Below are positions 1 through 9,900 of a stretch of 64,000 bases of DNA, one piece after another. Within the stretch, counting starts at the first letter, position 1. The number at the start of each line of letters is the position of its first letter. Below the pieces are notes generated by a model. That model did no database searches and was not told the origin of the DNA. It worked only from the letters and a program-made list of their open reading frames with translations. Source of the DNA: Leptospira bandrabouensis (GTDB taxonomy: Bacteria > Spirochaetota > Leptospiria > Leptospirales > Leptospiraceae); the NCBI RefSeq assembly GCF_004770905.1, contig NZ_RQHT01000014.1:1855001-1919000 (forward strand), written 5' to 3'. The translations under genes and the position numbers were made by a program.

Positions 1-431
1 ATGGATTGATTTGGACATTGAAGTTACAATCATCAAAATACAAGGAGGCTTACCTATATCTCATAGATAAGTTTTCCAAAATCAAACATTTGAAAAATGT
101 TAAAAAAGCCAGTCAACTGGAACCGGATCCAATTGTTTTGGATAAACATCATTTCGATTGGGACAAGTCAAAGTTTCAAAGAAAGAAAATGGAATTATGG
201 GATTCAAATTTTTAAGAGAGTTTGGTGATTTGAAGTAATCCTAATTATTTAATTTATCAAAAGTTGGAAGCTGAACTTAAGAAAATCGGGTATTCTTTTG
301 TTTCCTGTTTCGATCAATTTGACACAAAAGTTCAACTGTATTTGCTTATAAAACAAATGTGTATTTCTGAAAAAACTTTTTTATTTCTAATCAATTTAAA
401 CTCATGTACTAATGGGTATATTAAAAGATAA
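1..431 (+). pseudogene. Decayed ORF running in from the left edge
   Basis: One reading frame is protein-like from the window edge to the TAA at 429-431 but is broken by stops at 213-215 (TAA) and 231-233 (TGA). The first part (from TTG at 6) reads MIWTLKLQSSKYKEAY and ends WDSNF. After the second stop it resumes as NPNYLIYQKLEAELKKIGYSF and ends SCTNGYIKR, overlapping the first 20 bases of the recombinase gene. There is no good start codon after the stops. I do not recognise the family. The overlap suggests this was once a gene translated just ahead of the recombinase. Alternatively it is two short unrelated ORFs. The 5' end lies outside the window. Confidence 0.45.
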
Positions 432-1296
432 AATGATCAATGATATGATCGTACATGGATATTCAAATCAGACAATTCGATGTTATACTGCTTGTATGAA
501 GGTGGTCACTAGATACTTTCAAAAGTCTCCTTTGGATTTGGAACCAATTGACATATATGATTTTTTCCTCTACTTGAGGTTAGAAAATAAATCTGATTCC
601 ACACTCATCAACTTTTACAGTGCACTTTTATTTTTTTACAATATAATCGAAAGAAAAGACATGATGCAATTGATTCCTGTCCCGAAACGGAAACGAACGG
701 TAGTTGCGGTATTTAGTCAAAGCGAAATTGTTAATTTTCTTTCTAGCTGTCGTACTGTGTGGGAAAAAAATATTTTTACCTTACTTTATTCTTCTGGGAT
801 ACGTATCAGTGAAGTGGTAAACCTTCAACTATCTCATATTGACTTTGAAAGAAAGGCCATCTTTATCGCTTCAGGAAAAGGAGGTCACTCTAGGTATGCA
901 CTTTTGGCGGATAAAACGGCTGTTTTGCTAAAAGAATATATTGAAATTTATAATCCAAAATCTTATTTGTTTTTTTCTCATAAAGGGAAGGACGTTGCTG
1001 TAAGTCCCAGGGCCATCCAAGCTGCGTTTCAAAAAATTAGAAAACTCGCTGGGATCCAAAAGTATGGAACTGTGCATACACTCAGGCATTCCTTTGCCAC
1101 TCATCTTTTGGAGGATGGGTACGGTTTAGTTTATATACAGAAACTATTAGGACATGCTGATATCAAAACGACACTTGTTTATCTACATGTTAGTCCAAAT
1201 TCGCTTCTACAGATTACAAGTCCCTTGGAAAAAATCGTAAATATCAAACTAGGAATGTTTGAAAATCGAAATCAATATGGGTTCCAGTTTAGGTAA
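412..1296 (+). CDS. Tyrosine recombinase / phage-type integrase (XerC/D-like)
   Basis: Site-specific tyrosine recombinase of 294 residues, a usual length for XerC/D-like and transposon-associated integrases. The N-terminal SAM-like core-binding domain spans about residues 1-95 (GYSNQTIRCYTACM). The catalytic domain has the first Arg in SSGIRISE, a Lys in ASGKGGHSR, the HTLRHSFATHLL box carrying His and Arg, and LGHADIKTTLVYLHV, with a His and the nucleophilic Tyr near the C-terminus. All active-site residues are present, so it looks functional. ATG at 412 overlaps the end of a decayed ORF. No phage or transposase genes follow, so it is more likely part of a degraded mobile element (similar proteins accompany IS91-type transposases) than the chromosome-dimer resolvase. 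That context reading is inference. Confidence 0.85.
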   Translation: MGILKDKMINDMIVHGYSNQTIRCYTACMKVVTRYFQKSPLDLEPIDIYDFFLYLRLENKSDSTLINFYSALLFFYNIIERKDMMQLIPVPKRKRTVVAVFSQSEIVNFLSSCRTVWEKNIFTLLYSSGIRISEVVNLQLSHIDFERKAIFIASGKGGHSRYALLADKTAVLLKEYIEIYNPKSYLFFSHKGKDVAVSPRAIQAAFQKIRKLAGIQKYGTVHTLRHSFATHLLEDGYGLVYIQKLLGHADIKTTLVYLHVSPNSLLQITSPLEKIVNIKLGMFENRNQYGFQFR

Positions 1297-1364
1297 GTTT
1301 GGAATCGAGTGAAAAAGGATATTGGATTGTATGAAAGGGTAATATCTCTTTCGTTAGGGATACG

Positions 1365-1434
1365 AAGGGCTTGGTCTCACCTATACATTAGGTGAGACGG
1401 AAGCGAACGCGCACCCCGGAGTAGCCCGACCCTT
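1365..1434. repeat. Nested inverted repeat (cruciform) downstream of the recombinase
   Basis: A perfect 10-bp inverted repeat, GTCTCACCTA at 1374-1383 and TAGGTGAGAC at 1389-1398, has a 5-base loop. It sits inside an outer AAGGG (1365-1369) / CCCTT (1430-1434) pair that encloses a GC-rich stretch (GCGCACCCCGGAGTAGCCCG), which stands out from the AT-rich surroundings. No T-run follows directly, so it is not a classical terminator. It could be a recombination or attachment site, or a mobile-element end, used by the preceding recombinase. The rest of the gap 1297-1587 shows nothing else. Confidence 0.5.
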
Positions 1435-1587
1435 CTAATAGGGATATTGAAACACCAATCCCATGGGGAACGACCTCACAAAAATTTTTCCAAACTTTTG
1501 TTTAGAAGATTCTTTAATAAAAATTTGAATTGCAAAATTAGAAAAACCAAGGCCAATCTATGCAGTTTAGAAGAGTAGGAGAACTGT

Positions 1588-2391
1588 ATGGAAAAACGTT
1601 TTGCAACCTGGGCTGAGATTCTTGACATAACGATTTTGGTAGGGGCATTGGTTGTGTTAGGTGCTTGGATTTTAGGTGTTCCATTTTTTTACCGAACTGA
1701 TGGACCAGTATTATCAATTTTTACAGCCATTTCTCTACTTGTGATTGTCGGATTACGACTTTCCACGAGACATTTTCATCTTTGGCCTTTCACAGCCAAT
1801 CTTGCCTTTTTAATGATTGTGGGTGGTGGGAATATTTCTTCCATTTTGATGTTGTTATCGGCACCGGCAGTTCATATCAATCCTAAGTCAAGTTTGGTGA
1901 TGACTTCTGTGTTTACATCCATTGGTCTTGTGTTCTTTAGTATTTATGAAATCCTTTTGTATTTGCGAAAAACTCCAAAAAGTATTTGGATTTTGGATGA
2001 TATTTTGATCCACCTAGCGCTTGTTCCTGGTGGAATTAGTTTAATTGGGCATATCTTCCAAAATCCAACCTACCTGAGTATGTCAATGGACGCCCGTGTA
2101 GGAATTTCTCCACTCGAGATGGTGTTTATGGCAACTCTGGCTCTTTCTACCATTTTAGCGAATCCCAATTTGTTTCTTTGGAAATTTTTAAAAGGGGGGC
2201 TTGCCAACCAATTGACTTTTGTCGGTTTGTTTATCAACCAATACATTGCTCCCGTTATCTACTTGTTAATTGCCGGAACTAATTGGGAAACTAAAGGATT
2301 TGGACCAGAGTTGTTTATATTTTTTGGAGGAGTCATTGCTACGTTAGGTTTTCTTTTGTTCCAGGCAAAATTGGAAGAAAACGAAGTATAG
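1588..2391 (+). CDS. Polytopic inner-membrane protein of unknown function
   Basis: A 267-residue protein made almost entirely of hydrophobic segments, about seven to eight predicted membrane helices. The first is ILDITILVGALVVLGAWIL and the last ELFIFFGGVIATLGFLLF. It ends with a short charged tail (QAKLEENEV). ATG at 1588 follows a good ribosome site (GTAGGAGAACTG). I recognise no catalytic motif or named family. It precedes the di-heme peroxidase by 68 bases in the same direction and may belong to that transcription unit, for example as an electron-input or assembly partner, but nothing in the sequence proves this. Confidence 0.6.
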   Translation: MEKRFATWAEILDITILVGALVVLGAWILGVPFFYRTDGPVLSIFTAISLLVIVGLRLSTRHFHLWPFTANLAFLMIVGGGNISSILMLLSAPAVHINPKSSLVMTSVFTSIGLVFFSIYEILLYLRKTPKSIWILDDILIHLALVPGGISLIGHIFQNPTYLSMSMDARVGISPLEMVFMATLALSTILANPNLFLWKFLKGGLANQLTFVGLFINQYIAPVIYLLIAGTNWETKGFGPELFIFFGGVIATLGFLLFQAKLEENEV

Positions 2392-2459
2392 AATCTAACC
2401 CATGTTATACTGATTTTTTTTTGAGGAAATAGTGAGTGTTAAGAATGCGAGAGTAAGTC

Positions 2460-3818
2460 TTGATAAATATCAATGTGTCTCACACTACTAATATTTTTTA
2501 TGGTAAAAAGGCTTATTTTCTTTTGGTTTTCAATATTAAAAAGATTTTTCACTTTTTCTCTTTATGTTTCCTTTGTCTTGTGAAGTTTTGGTTTGTTTTT
2601 GGGTTCATTGTCTCTTTTGTTTTATTTTGTAATTGTTCCAAAGAAGAGTCTAGAATCATTCCAGAACAATCTAAGTTTGAGGTCGTGGAACCTCCCTTAG
2701 ATTTTCAACTTTCTTCGGTTTGCCCTCCTGGATTAAACTTTGAAAAAGGTTTTTGTGTGATTGATTATCGTTATGTCCAATCTTTAGAAAAAAACGGTGG
2801 CCTTGGACAAACTCTCGCACAAGTTAAATTAGATCCCAAAGTCATTGATTTGGGAAGATACTTATTTTTTGATCCTATTCTTTCCGGCGATAAACAATTG
2901 TCATGTGCTCATTGCCATCATCCTGCTTATAGTCTCTCTGATGGCAGGAAACAAAGTATAGGAAGAGATGGAGTTGGTTATGGACCGACGCGAAAAAACG
3001 GAGTTATACTCAAACGTTCGGCACCGAGTTTGTGGAATGTAGTTTATATGAAACATTTATTTTGGGAGGGAAGAGCTTCCAATTTAGAAGACCAAGCAGA
3101 AGGTCCACTGTATTCACCTGATGAAATGGCTAGTTCTCCTGAGGTCATTGAATCAAGGTTAAATGAAAATTCTTATTATCAAAAAATGTTTGAACAAGCT
3201 TATGGAAAAAAAAGATTAAAAATTTCGGCATCTTTAGTGATTGATGCTCTCTCTGCATTTGAGAGGTCACTCGTTTCTTTTAGTAGTCGGTTTGATAAAT
3301 GGTCTACAGGAGATAAGGAAGCTTTAAACAAAGAAGAACTGTTAGGTTATAATATTTTCCGTTCTTTTGTGGCTCGATGTGCGGAATGCCATCCTCCCCC
3401 TATGTTTACAAATAATGTTTTTGCAACGATTGGGGTTTTGGATTCCAAAGAAAGGGACTTTGGTAGAGAGACTATCACTGGCCAAGATTTACTCAGAGGA
3501 GCCTTCCGGGTTCCCAGTTTGAGAAACATTGCAAAAACAGCACCATATATGCATGCGGGAAATTTGAATACTTTAGAAGACGTTGTTCGCTTTTATAATG
3601 AAGGTGGGGGACGAGGAAATGGAGCGCCGAGTGATCTTAGAATCCACTGGCATGTTAGAAAAATGGGGCTTAGTGAAAAAGAAATTAGTTCACTTATTTC
3701 TTTTCTGAATACATTGACTGATGAAACGAGTATGCCAAAATTTCCTAAGTCTGTTCCTTCGGGTCTGCCAGTGGCACTAGAAATTGAATCATATCACAAT
3801 CGGAGTTCTATAAAATAA
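2460..3818 (+). CDS. Di-heme cytochrome c peroxidase / MauG-family lipoprotein
   Basis: Exported c-type cytochrome of the bacterial di-heme peroxidase (CcpA/MauG) family, which reduces hydrogen peroxide or oxidises a partner protein in the periplasm. Two heme-binding motifs are visible: CAHCH (Cys149-His153) in the N-terminal domain and CAECH (Cys307-His311) in the C-terminal domain. Family blocks are LGRYLFFDPILSGD, SAPSLWNVVY, FWEGRASNLEDQA and APYMHAGNL. The N-terminus is hydrophobic and ends LFCNC, a lipobox, so it is probably a lipoprotein. The long N-terminal extension makes the start uncertain. TTG at 2460 follows GAGAGTAAG, and other in-frame TTG or GTG codons lie before the lipobox. 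The stop overlaps the next ATG by one base, so the two genes are translationally coupled. Confidence 0.85.
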   Translation: MININVSHTTNIFYGKKAYFLLVFNIKKIFHFFSLCFLCLVKFWFVFGFIVSFVLFCNCSKEESRIIPEQSKFEVVEPPLDFQLSSVCPPGLNFEKGFCVIDYRYVQSLEKNGGLGQTLAQVKLDPKVIDLGRYLFFDPILSGDKQLSCAHCHHPAYSLSDGRKQSIGRDGVGYGPTRKNGVILKRSAPSLWNVVYMKHLFWEGRASNLEDQAEGPLYSPDEMASSPEVIESRLNENSYYQKMFEQAYGKKRLKISASLVIDALSAFERSLVSFSSRFDKWSTGDKEALNKEELLGYNIFRSFVARCAECHPPPMFTNNVFATIGVLDSKERDFGRETITGQDLLRGAFRVPSLRNIAKTAPYMHAGNLNTLEDVVRFYNEGGGRGNGAPSDLRIHWHVRKMGLSEKEISSLISFLNTLTDETSMPKFPKSVPSGLPVALEIESYHNRSSIK

Positions 3819-5344
3819 TGAGTTTTAAAAAAAAGTTTCTATTCTTTAGTGTTTCTAAGATCGTCCATCAAAAGAATCCTTTCCAATTCTCTTTTGCGAT
3901 TCTTTTTTTCTTCTTTTTGTCTTCACAAATTTTTTCTCGAACTTTGGAAGTCCATGAAGGAGAATCCATTCAAAAGGCAATTGATTCCCTTGAAAAAGGA
4001 GATACTGTTAAAGTATATCCCGGTGTTTACAATGAATTTTTGTTCGTGGATAAAACTCATTTTACTTTATCTGGAGTGATCGTCAATGGCAAGTGGCCTG
4101 TGTTAGACGGAGTTGGGAAGTTAAATGATGGTGTGATTGGATCCGGTGCCAACTTTTTAATCGAAAATTTCCATATTAAAAACTATAAAGCAAATGGTGT
4201 GATGACTCAAGGTGCAGGTAACATCATTATGCGTAAACTCATCGTAGAAAATACAGGAATTTATGGAATTTATCCAACAATGGGTACAAACGTAGTCGTT
4301 GAAGATACGGTTAGTTTAGGAATTGCTGATGCCGCCATATATATCGGGATGTGTCACAATGTTGATGTTAGACGGAACGAAGTGTATGGAAGTGTTATCG
4401 GGATTGAAATCGAAAACTCAACGAATGTTTTGATCGAAGGAAATACCGTTTACGATAATTCAGCAGGAATTGTTGCTTTTGCATTACCTGGACTCCCATT
4501 AAAAAAGGTAGAAAACGTAATCATAAGAAAAAACTTTATATTTGATAACAACCATAGAAATTTTGCGGAACCGGGAGCATTGGTTGCTGGTGTTCCTCCT
4601 GGAATCGGAATTGGTGTGATGGCCGGAGATGAAGTTACCATAGAAGGAAATATCATACGCAGGAATAGTTTTGCTGGAATTGGGATTGGTGATAACAACT
4701 TACTTCCTAATTCAAAATCGCCGGATCCAGATGTGGAACCAAATCCAGACCGAAACAAAGTATTGGAAAATGTTTTTATCGATAACGGGAAACGGAAGTG
4801 GAATGATATTATCTCTTGGCTTTTCTATGTGATAAGGATCATCTTTTCTGGAAATCCAATCCCAGAATCACCTAATGGTGGGAAGGTGGGAATTTTTCCG
4901 GAAGGATATGATGTCGTAGCTTCAGGAAAAGGGAAAGACAATTGTTTAATTTCTCCTGATTCTGTTACAAAAATTGGAACGAGTTCTTATGGAATTTGTA
5001 AGCCAACAGACACTACTGAAAAAATTAAAACTATGATTGGTGACCCGAAGCTAGGAGAATCAAAATCGGATGCACGAGAACTGGGAAAACAAGTGTTTGG
5101 TGCAGTTTGTTCAGGATGCCATTCAATGACGTTACGCACTGTGGGTCCTCCCATTAAAGAAATTCAAGAAAAGTATAAGAAGGATGTTTACGGAGTTGTT
5201 TCTTTTGCTTCCATGCCCAAAAAAGTGAGAGAGGGATTTATTGAAATGCCTTCTCAAAAGTATTTAGGTAATGAAAAACTAACAGCTGTTGCAAACTATA
5301 TTTTGAATTTAAAAGACGAAGGTGCCAAAGGGGTGGCAAAATAA
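3818..5344 (+). CDS. Exported parallel beta-helix protein fused to cytochrome c
   Basis: A 508-residue protein. After a signal peptide (about residues 20-42, ending SSQIFS) comes a right-handed parallel beta-helix at about 45-320. It opens with EGESIQKAIDSLEKGDTVKVYPGVY and has repeated GN/EN turns. A characteristic block, VAFALPGLPLKKVENVIIRKN followed by NFAEPG, matches the family described as TIGR03805, whose members usually pair with or fuse to a second exported protein. The C-terminal 90 residues form a mono-heme cytochrome c with CSGCH (Cys431-His435) and a Met-containing segment that could supply the distal ligand. Its ATG overlaps the peroxidase stop, so the cytochrome domain is a plausible electron donor to it. 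That role is inference. Confidence 0.75.
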   Translation: MSFKKKFLFFSVSKIVHQKNPFQFSFAILFFFFLSSQIFSRTLEVHEGESIQKAIDSLEKGDTVKVYPGVYNEFLFVDKTHFTLSGVIVNGKWPVLDGVGKLNDGVIGSGANFLIENFHIKNYKANGVMTQGAGNIIMRKLIVENTGIYGIYPTMGTNVVVEDTVSLGIADAAIYIGMCHNVDVRRNEVYGSVIGIEIENSTNVLIEGNTVYDNSAGIVAFALPGLPLKKVENVIIRKNFIFDNNHRNFAEPGALVAGVPPGIGIGVMAGDEVTIEGNIIRRNSFAGIGIGDNNLLPNSKSPDPDVEPNPDRNKVLENVFIDNGKRKWNDIISWLFYVIRIIFSGNPIPESPNGGKVGIFPEGYDVVASGKGKDNCLISPDSVTKIGTSSYGICKPTDTTEKIKTMIGDPKLGESKSDARELGKQVFGAVCSGCHSMTLRTVGPPIKEIQEKYKKDVYGVVSFASMPKKVREGFIEMPSQKYLGNEKLTAVANYILNLKDEGAKGVAK

Positions 5345-5345
5345 T

Positions 5346-6623
5346 ATGAATGCAGACAAAAACCTTCCTGAGATGAATCCATTTCGTGGCGGATTGATTT
5401 CCATCATTCGTTTGTTCACCCCGCCAGTATTGGCTATTCTTTTGATTGTTTTTGTACGTTATCTTTCGGGCGATGTTTCTTGGAAACGAAATCTTCTTGC
5501 GGCTTCCTTTCTTTGTTATTACATTGCTGTCTCTGTTTTTGGGACCATACGTGCAGCGTCTGCTGTGGAAGATATCCTCGGTGAAGAAGATATCGTAGAA
5601 GACAAAATCTCAAGAATGAGAAGGGCAAGACATTCGATTCGAGTTTTCTTTTCCCTTTGGTTGGTGGGAGGAGTTGCCATTCTTGCTGGTCTTTATGTTG
5701 GTATGAGTAAAAATCGTTGGGACATGCCTATACCACTTCCTTCATTACAAATATTGAGTTCGGTTATTTGGGCCATCCTTACCTCTTTATTGTTGCAACT
5801 AATGAGTTTTCATAGAGGGCTTGTGTTTGCCAAAGGTGGATCCACAAAAGGATACATTGCACAGAGTATAACGATTTATGGATTTCTGATCCTTCTATTC
5901 CCCATTTATTTTGTTTTATATGCGGGTAATGGGAAAATCGTAAACATTCCTTATTTGATAGCATTTACACTTCCAACTAACATACTTTTGGTGTATTTAG
6001 TTGTTAAAAAATACAAATCTGTAATCCGCATTCTGGGAGAAAATTCTGTATTTTTCTTTCATCCTGAGACAAAGTATGCGGCGAAAAGAGCTTTTGGTAT
6101 TTTTTTATTTGTCTTTATTTTGATAAGTTTGTTCTTTTTGGATTATACACGTAGAAAAAAATTACTTTGGATTTACGCAGCAAGGGAAAACCAAATTTTA
6201 CTTTTTGATGTTCTGCGTCTAACCGGTGTCCATGTTAATGAAGTGGATGAACATAACTATACTCCGCTCTTTTGGGCGGTCCAAGGCGGATCTATTGATT
6301 TTGTGAAATCGATTGTAAAAGCTGGGGCTGGTTTAGAAGCAAGGAATGAGTTTGGCCAAACTCCTTTGATATTAGCTGTTCTTGTTAAAAATGAAATGAT
6401 GGTTCAAGAATTAATTTCACTTGGATCTGACATCAACTGTGCTGATAGTTTGGAGGGACAAACTCCTTTGATATTAGCTGCAAGAGATGGAAGTTTGGAG
6501 ATAGTAAAAATCCTACTGAAAAACAAAGCCAATCCCAATCTTAAGAATAAAAAAGGCCAATCTGCTTTGAGTTTAGCTTTAGATTCTGGTCATAAGGAAA
6601 TTGCCGATTTATTAAAAAAATGA
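5346..6623 (+). CDS. Multi-spanning membrane protein with C-terminal ankyrin repeats
   Basis: A 425-residue protein. About seven hydrophobic helices fill residues 15-280. They are followed by four ankyrin repeats (about 288-425), recognisable by YTPLFWAVQGGSIDFVKSIVKAGA, GQTPLILAV, GQTPLILAARDGSLEIVKILL and GQSALSLALDSGHKEIADLL. ATG at 5346 lies one base after the preceding stop, with AGGGG upstream. A GTG at 5322 in the same frame would overlap the upstream gene and is less likely. Ankyrin-repeat proteins are encoded next to periplasmic catalases (the AnkB-KatB type) in other bacteria and protect against peroxide. Here the partner would be the di-heme peroxidase. That parallel is inference from gene order. 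Confidence 0.75.
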   Translation: MNADKNLPEMNPFRGGLISIIRLFTPPVLAILLIVFVRYLSGDVSWKRNLLAASFLCYYIAVSVFGTIRAASAVEDILGEEDIVEDKISRMRRARHSIRVFFSLWLVGGVAILAGLYVGMSKNRWDMPIPLPSLQILSSVIWAILTSLLLQLMSFHRGLVFAKGGSTKGYIAQSITIYGFLILLFPIYFVLYAGNGKIVNIPYLIAFTLPTNILLVYLVVKKYKSVIRILGENSVFFFHPETKYAAKRAFGIFLFVFILISLFFLDYTRRKKLLWIYAARENQILLFDVLRLTGVHVNEVDEHNYTPLFWAVQGGSIDFVKSIVKAGAGLEARNEFGQTPLILAVLVKNEMMVQELISLGSDINCADSLEGQTPLILAARDGSLEIVKILLKNKANPNLKNKKGQSALSLALDSGHKEIADLLKK

Positions 6624-6930
6624 AAACAATCTAGAGGTAACATAAAATTCTTTCGATTTTTATGTACATTCTGTTCGTTGTATTTGGGATGTTAAAAGGT
6701 AAAATTATTTCAAATTGGATGGTCCATGGATAGGCTAAATCGACAATAGGGAACTATCCTTAGTTTATAGCAGAATACTCCTTTGGGTTCATGAATACTA
6801 AAACCCCCTAAACAGGGGGGAAGATCTAATTAAATATTTATTTCCAAACCAAGGTTTCAAGGTAAATTCTGACGGATTCAAACGTAACGCACTTTCGTTT
6901 GAATGATAACCGGCACAATACTGAGGACCA
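6624..6930. promoter_or_regulatory. Intergenic region with two inverted repeats ahead of the cyclase operon
   Basis: This 307-base gap holds no convincing gene. It has a CCCCCT/AGGGGG hairpin (6804-6809 and 6814-6819) without a following T-run. It also has a perfect 9-bp inverted repeat, ATTCAAACG at 6876-6884 and CGTTTGAAT at 6896-6904, placed 26 bases before the cyclase ATG. The second is well placed to be an operator or a 5'-leader structure for the downstream operon. Confidence 0.35.
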
Positions 6931-9900
6931 ATGTTACCATTTCCTGAACTTTCGACAAATCCTTCTACAATCGAATATATTTGGCATAAACTTCCTTGGG
7001 CGATACCAAATTTTTTTACGACCTTGGTTGGATTGACACTCACTGCACTTGGGATACTCGCACTTAAAAGATCTGAGAATCGTAAACTTTTGTTCAGTTT
7101 CATTTGTTTTTGTTTTTCATTTGCTTCCCTCGGTTTAGTTCTATCATTACGTACATTACTTCAAGACCAACCTACTTTATTGTTTTGGAATCGTGTTGGC
7201 TACTTTGGAGTTATATTATTATCTCCGTCTGCTGCTTTTTTAACATACTATTTGACAAATCAATCTTACCGATATTTGATCATCTCCGGCTTATTGGCTA
7301 TGTTTACTCTAGTGTTTGGTTATTACGGACTTTTCACACATTATGATTTTACAGGTGGTTGGTTTATTTATTCGTTTGGCAAATATCCAATTGCTGAACT
7401 CCCTCTTAAAATTTGGGGAGTAATTTTAGTTATTAATTACATATTTGTTTACACTCCAACCTCCATTCATTATTGGATGAAGAATCAAAAAGACTTTGAG
7501 TCAAAAAAATTTTTGTTTTTGGGTCTTCATATATGTAGTTTTCTCTTAATTACCAATTTATTAAGTTTAGTTGGATATCCAGTATTTCCATTAAGTAGTT
7601 TTGCATTTCTTCCGTTATCAATCCTTGGATATGGAATTTTTCGGTCAGATTTTTTGAATCTAAATGATTTATTATTCAAACAAAGGGGATTGTTTTACTT
7701 TTTATCGGGGTTTATCACTACGATTTTAATCCTGATTGCTTATTTAGTTTCTTTTTATCTTCATCCGAGTGACCAGATAACAGCTTACAATCGACCTTAT
7801 TTTTTAATTCCACTTTTCTCTAGTGTTATGGTATTTGCTTTGGCCATTTATATCGCCGGTAGTAATCCTGATATCAAATTGAATATGTTGGCATCCATAT
7901 CATTTTTTTTAGCGGGTGCTTTTACGATCGTTATGGTTACTTTTAAATTTGATTTGCCATTAATAGTACATAGAAGATTAGAACAAATTTTTTATACATT
8001 ATTTGTATTCACACCAGGAATCCATTTACGTTTCTGTTATGCGTTATTTGGTAGAAAGTCTCCGAAAATGGTGCGACTTTTAGATTTTGGATCTCTCCTT
8101 TTATCGTTTATCCTTTGGACTCCCTATTTTTTTGGAGGATTTTATGAATATTCCTTCGGTCGTATTTCTTCGGGAAACTTCGGACTCAATGCTTTTGGAT
8201 TACTTGGTATGATTGGAATGACATTTTTTTTAAAAGAATGGATTACTATTTGGAAAGAGAAACGTAATAGGATGGCTAATCTCATTGTGCTATCATTATT
8301 TTTTGGTGACATCCTTATTTTCCTCAATTTACCAGCTACAATGGGAATTCCGTTGTATTCATTTGGTGAATTACAATGTATTCCAGCACTTTTGATTTCT
8401 ATTTTTATCATCAAACTGGGAGCCATTCCTACTTCGGGACAAGCTACTTTGATTGGAAATCGAGTTTCGTTAATGATTTTATTTTTTGTTCCGCTTTCGA
8501 TGTCTTTTTATGTTTTGAACTTAAGTGAAGTTTTTCCACTAAGCATAACAATTTATCACGCGTTATTTGTTGCATCTCCGATTGGTTTGGCTTTTTATCT
8601 TGTATCGTTTGTTTTTTTACGATCAACGGCAGTAAAGTTAGATCAAACAATGTTTGCATTGGCTAAAGAAAAGGTTAAGGCAGATAATGCACTGATTCAA
8701 TCCGAAGAAGCCAAAAAGGAAATAGAAGCCATCAATTTCTTAACGAAAGTAATCAATTCTGAATCTGAATTGCCAAAAATTATAACTGCCATTGCAGAAT
8801 ACGTGAATCAAAAATATGGAATTATGGGCACTTGGTTATTTTTATTAGATGAAAACCATGGTGAAATCAAAAGTGTTCACGCGGAGGCATTTATTGATGC
8901 CTCTGAAGAACAAAGAGCTTTTGTCAATAATTTGAGGATTCCTATGAATGAATCAGGGGGGATTGCTTATTTAGTTTGGAAACGGAAAAAAAGTATGTTA
9001 CTGCCTCAAATTAAACGATTTGAATTTGAGATTGATAAACGTATCGGTGAAGGAGTTAAAGCCACCTCTTTTTTACATGTGCCATTGGTTTTAAAAAATG
9101 AAACTATCGGACTAATTATGTTCTCAAATTTTCAAGAGCGACTGAATTTGACAAAATCGCAAGCCAGATCCATTGAACATCTATGTGCTCAAGTGGCAGG
9201 TGTCATTCAAAGGGTTCACCTCCTAAGACAAACGGAAAAACAAAAAAAAGATATTTTGGCGTTAAATGGATTTATCAAGGATATCAATGAGAATATGGAT
9301 ATTCATTTGATCATGAAAAAAATACACAACTATGTGAAAACAAATTTCGGAATTATGTATTATTCATTGTTAGTCGTTGATGGTGAAAAAAGATATCTAC
9401 GGTTTTTGGAGATGGAGGTCCCCGAATATGTTACGGAATTTCAAAAAAATAGAATTTATGAAATGAGAGTACCTCTGAAGGGGGCAGCAGGAGGTCACCA
9501 GATGACTTTGCGTAAGAAAAAGCCGATTTATATGCCGAAAGATCTGGAAAAGATAGAAAGATTACTTTCTGAAGATGAAAAATGGGTGATTAATGTTTGT
9601 AAGATCACATCGTTCCTTTTTATCCCTATGATATTGAATGGAGAAGTTGTCGGGTTACTTGATTTATCAAATTCAGATAAATCGATGGACCTAACGGATG
9701 AAGATATTTCGAAACTATCTATTTTAGGAGAACAATTAGCTGGAATTATTTATGGTTCTGCCTTATTTCAAGAATTAGAGATTTCTAGAAATATTGCCGA
9801 GGAAGAGAGACGAAAAAATGAAAAACTTTTGCTCAATATTTTGCCTGTTGATATTGCAAAGGAGTTGAAGGAAAAAGGAGCCACAGAACCAATCTTATAC

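Noticed and set aside
1365..1434. Integron attC site or tRNA
   Set aside because: No attC core sites (GTTRRRY/RYYYAAC) and no cloverleaf. The recombinase lacks the extra segment of integron integrases.
6804..6819. CCCCCT/AGGGGG hairpin as terminator of the ankyrin gene
   Set aside because: It lies about 180 bases after the stop and no T-run follows on either strand.
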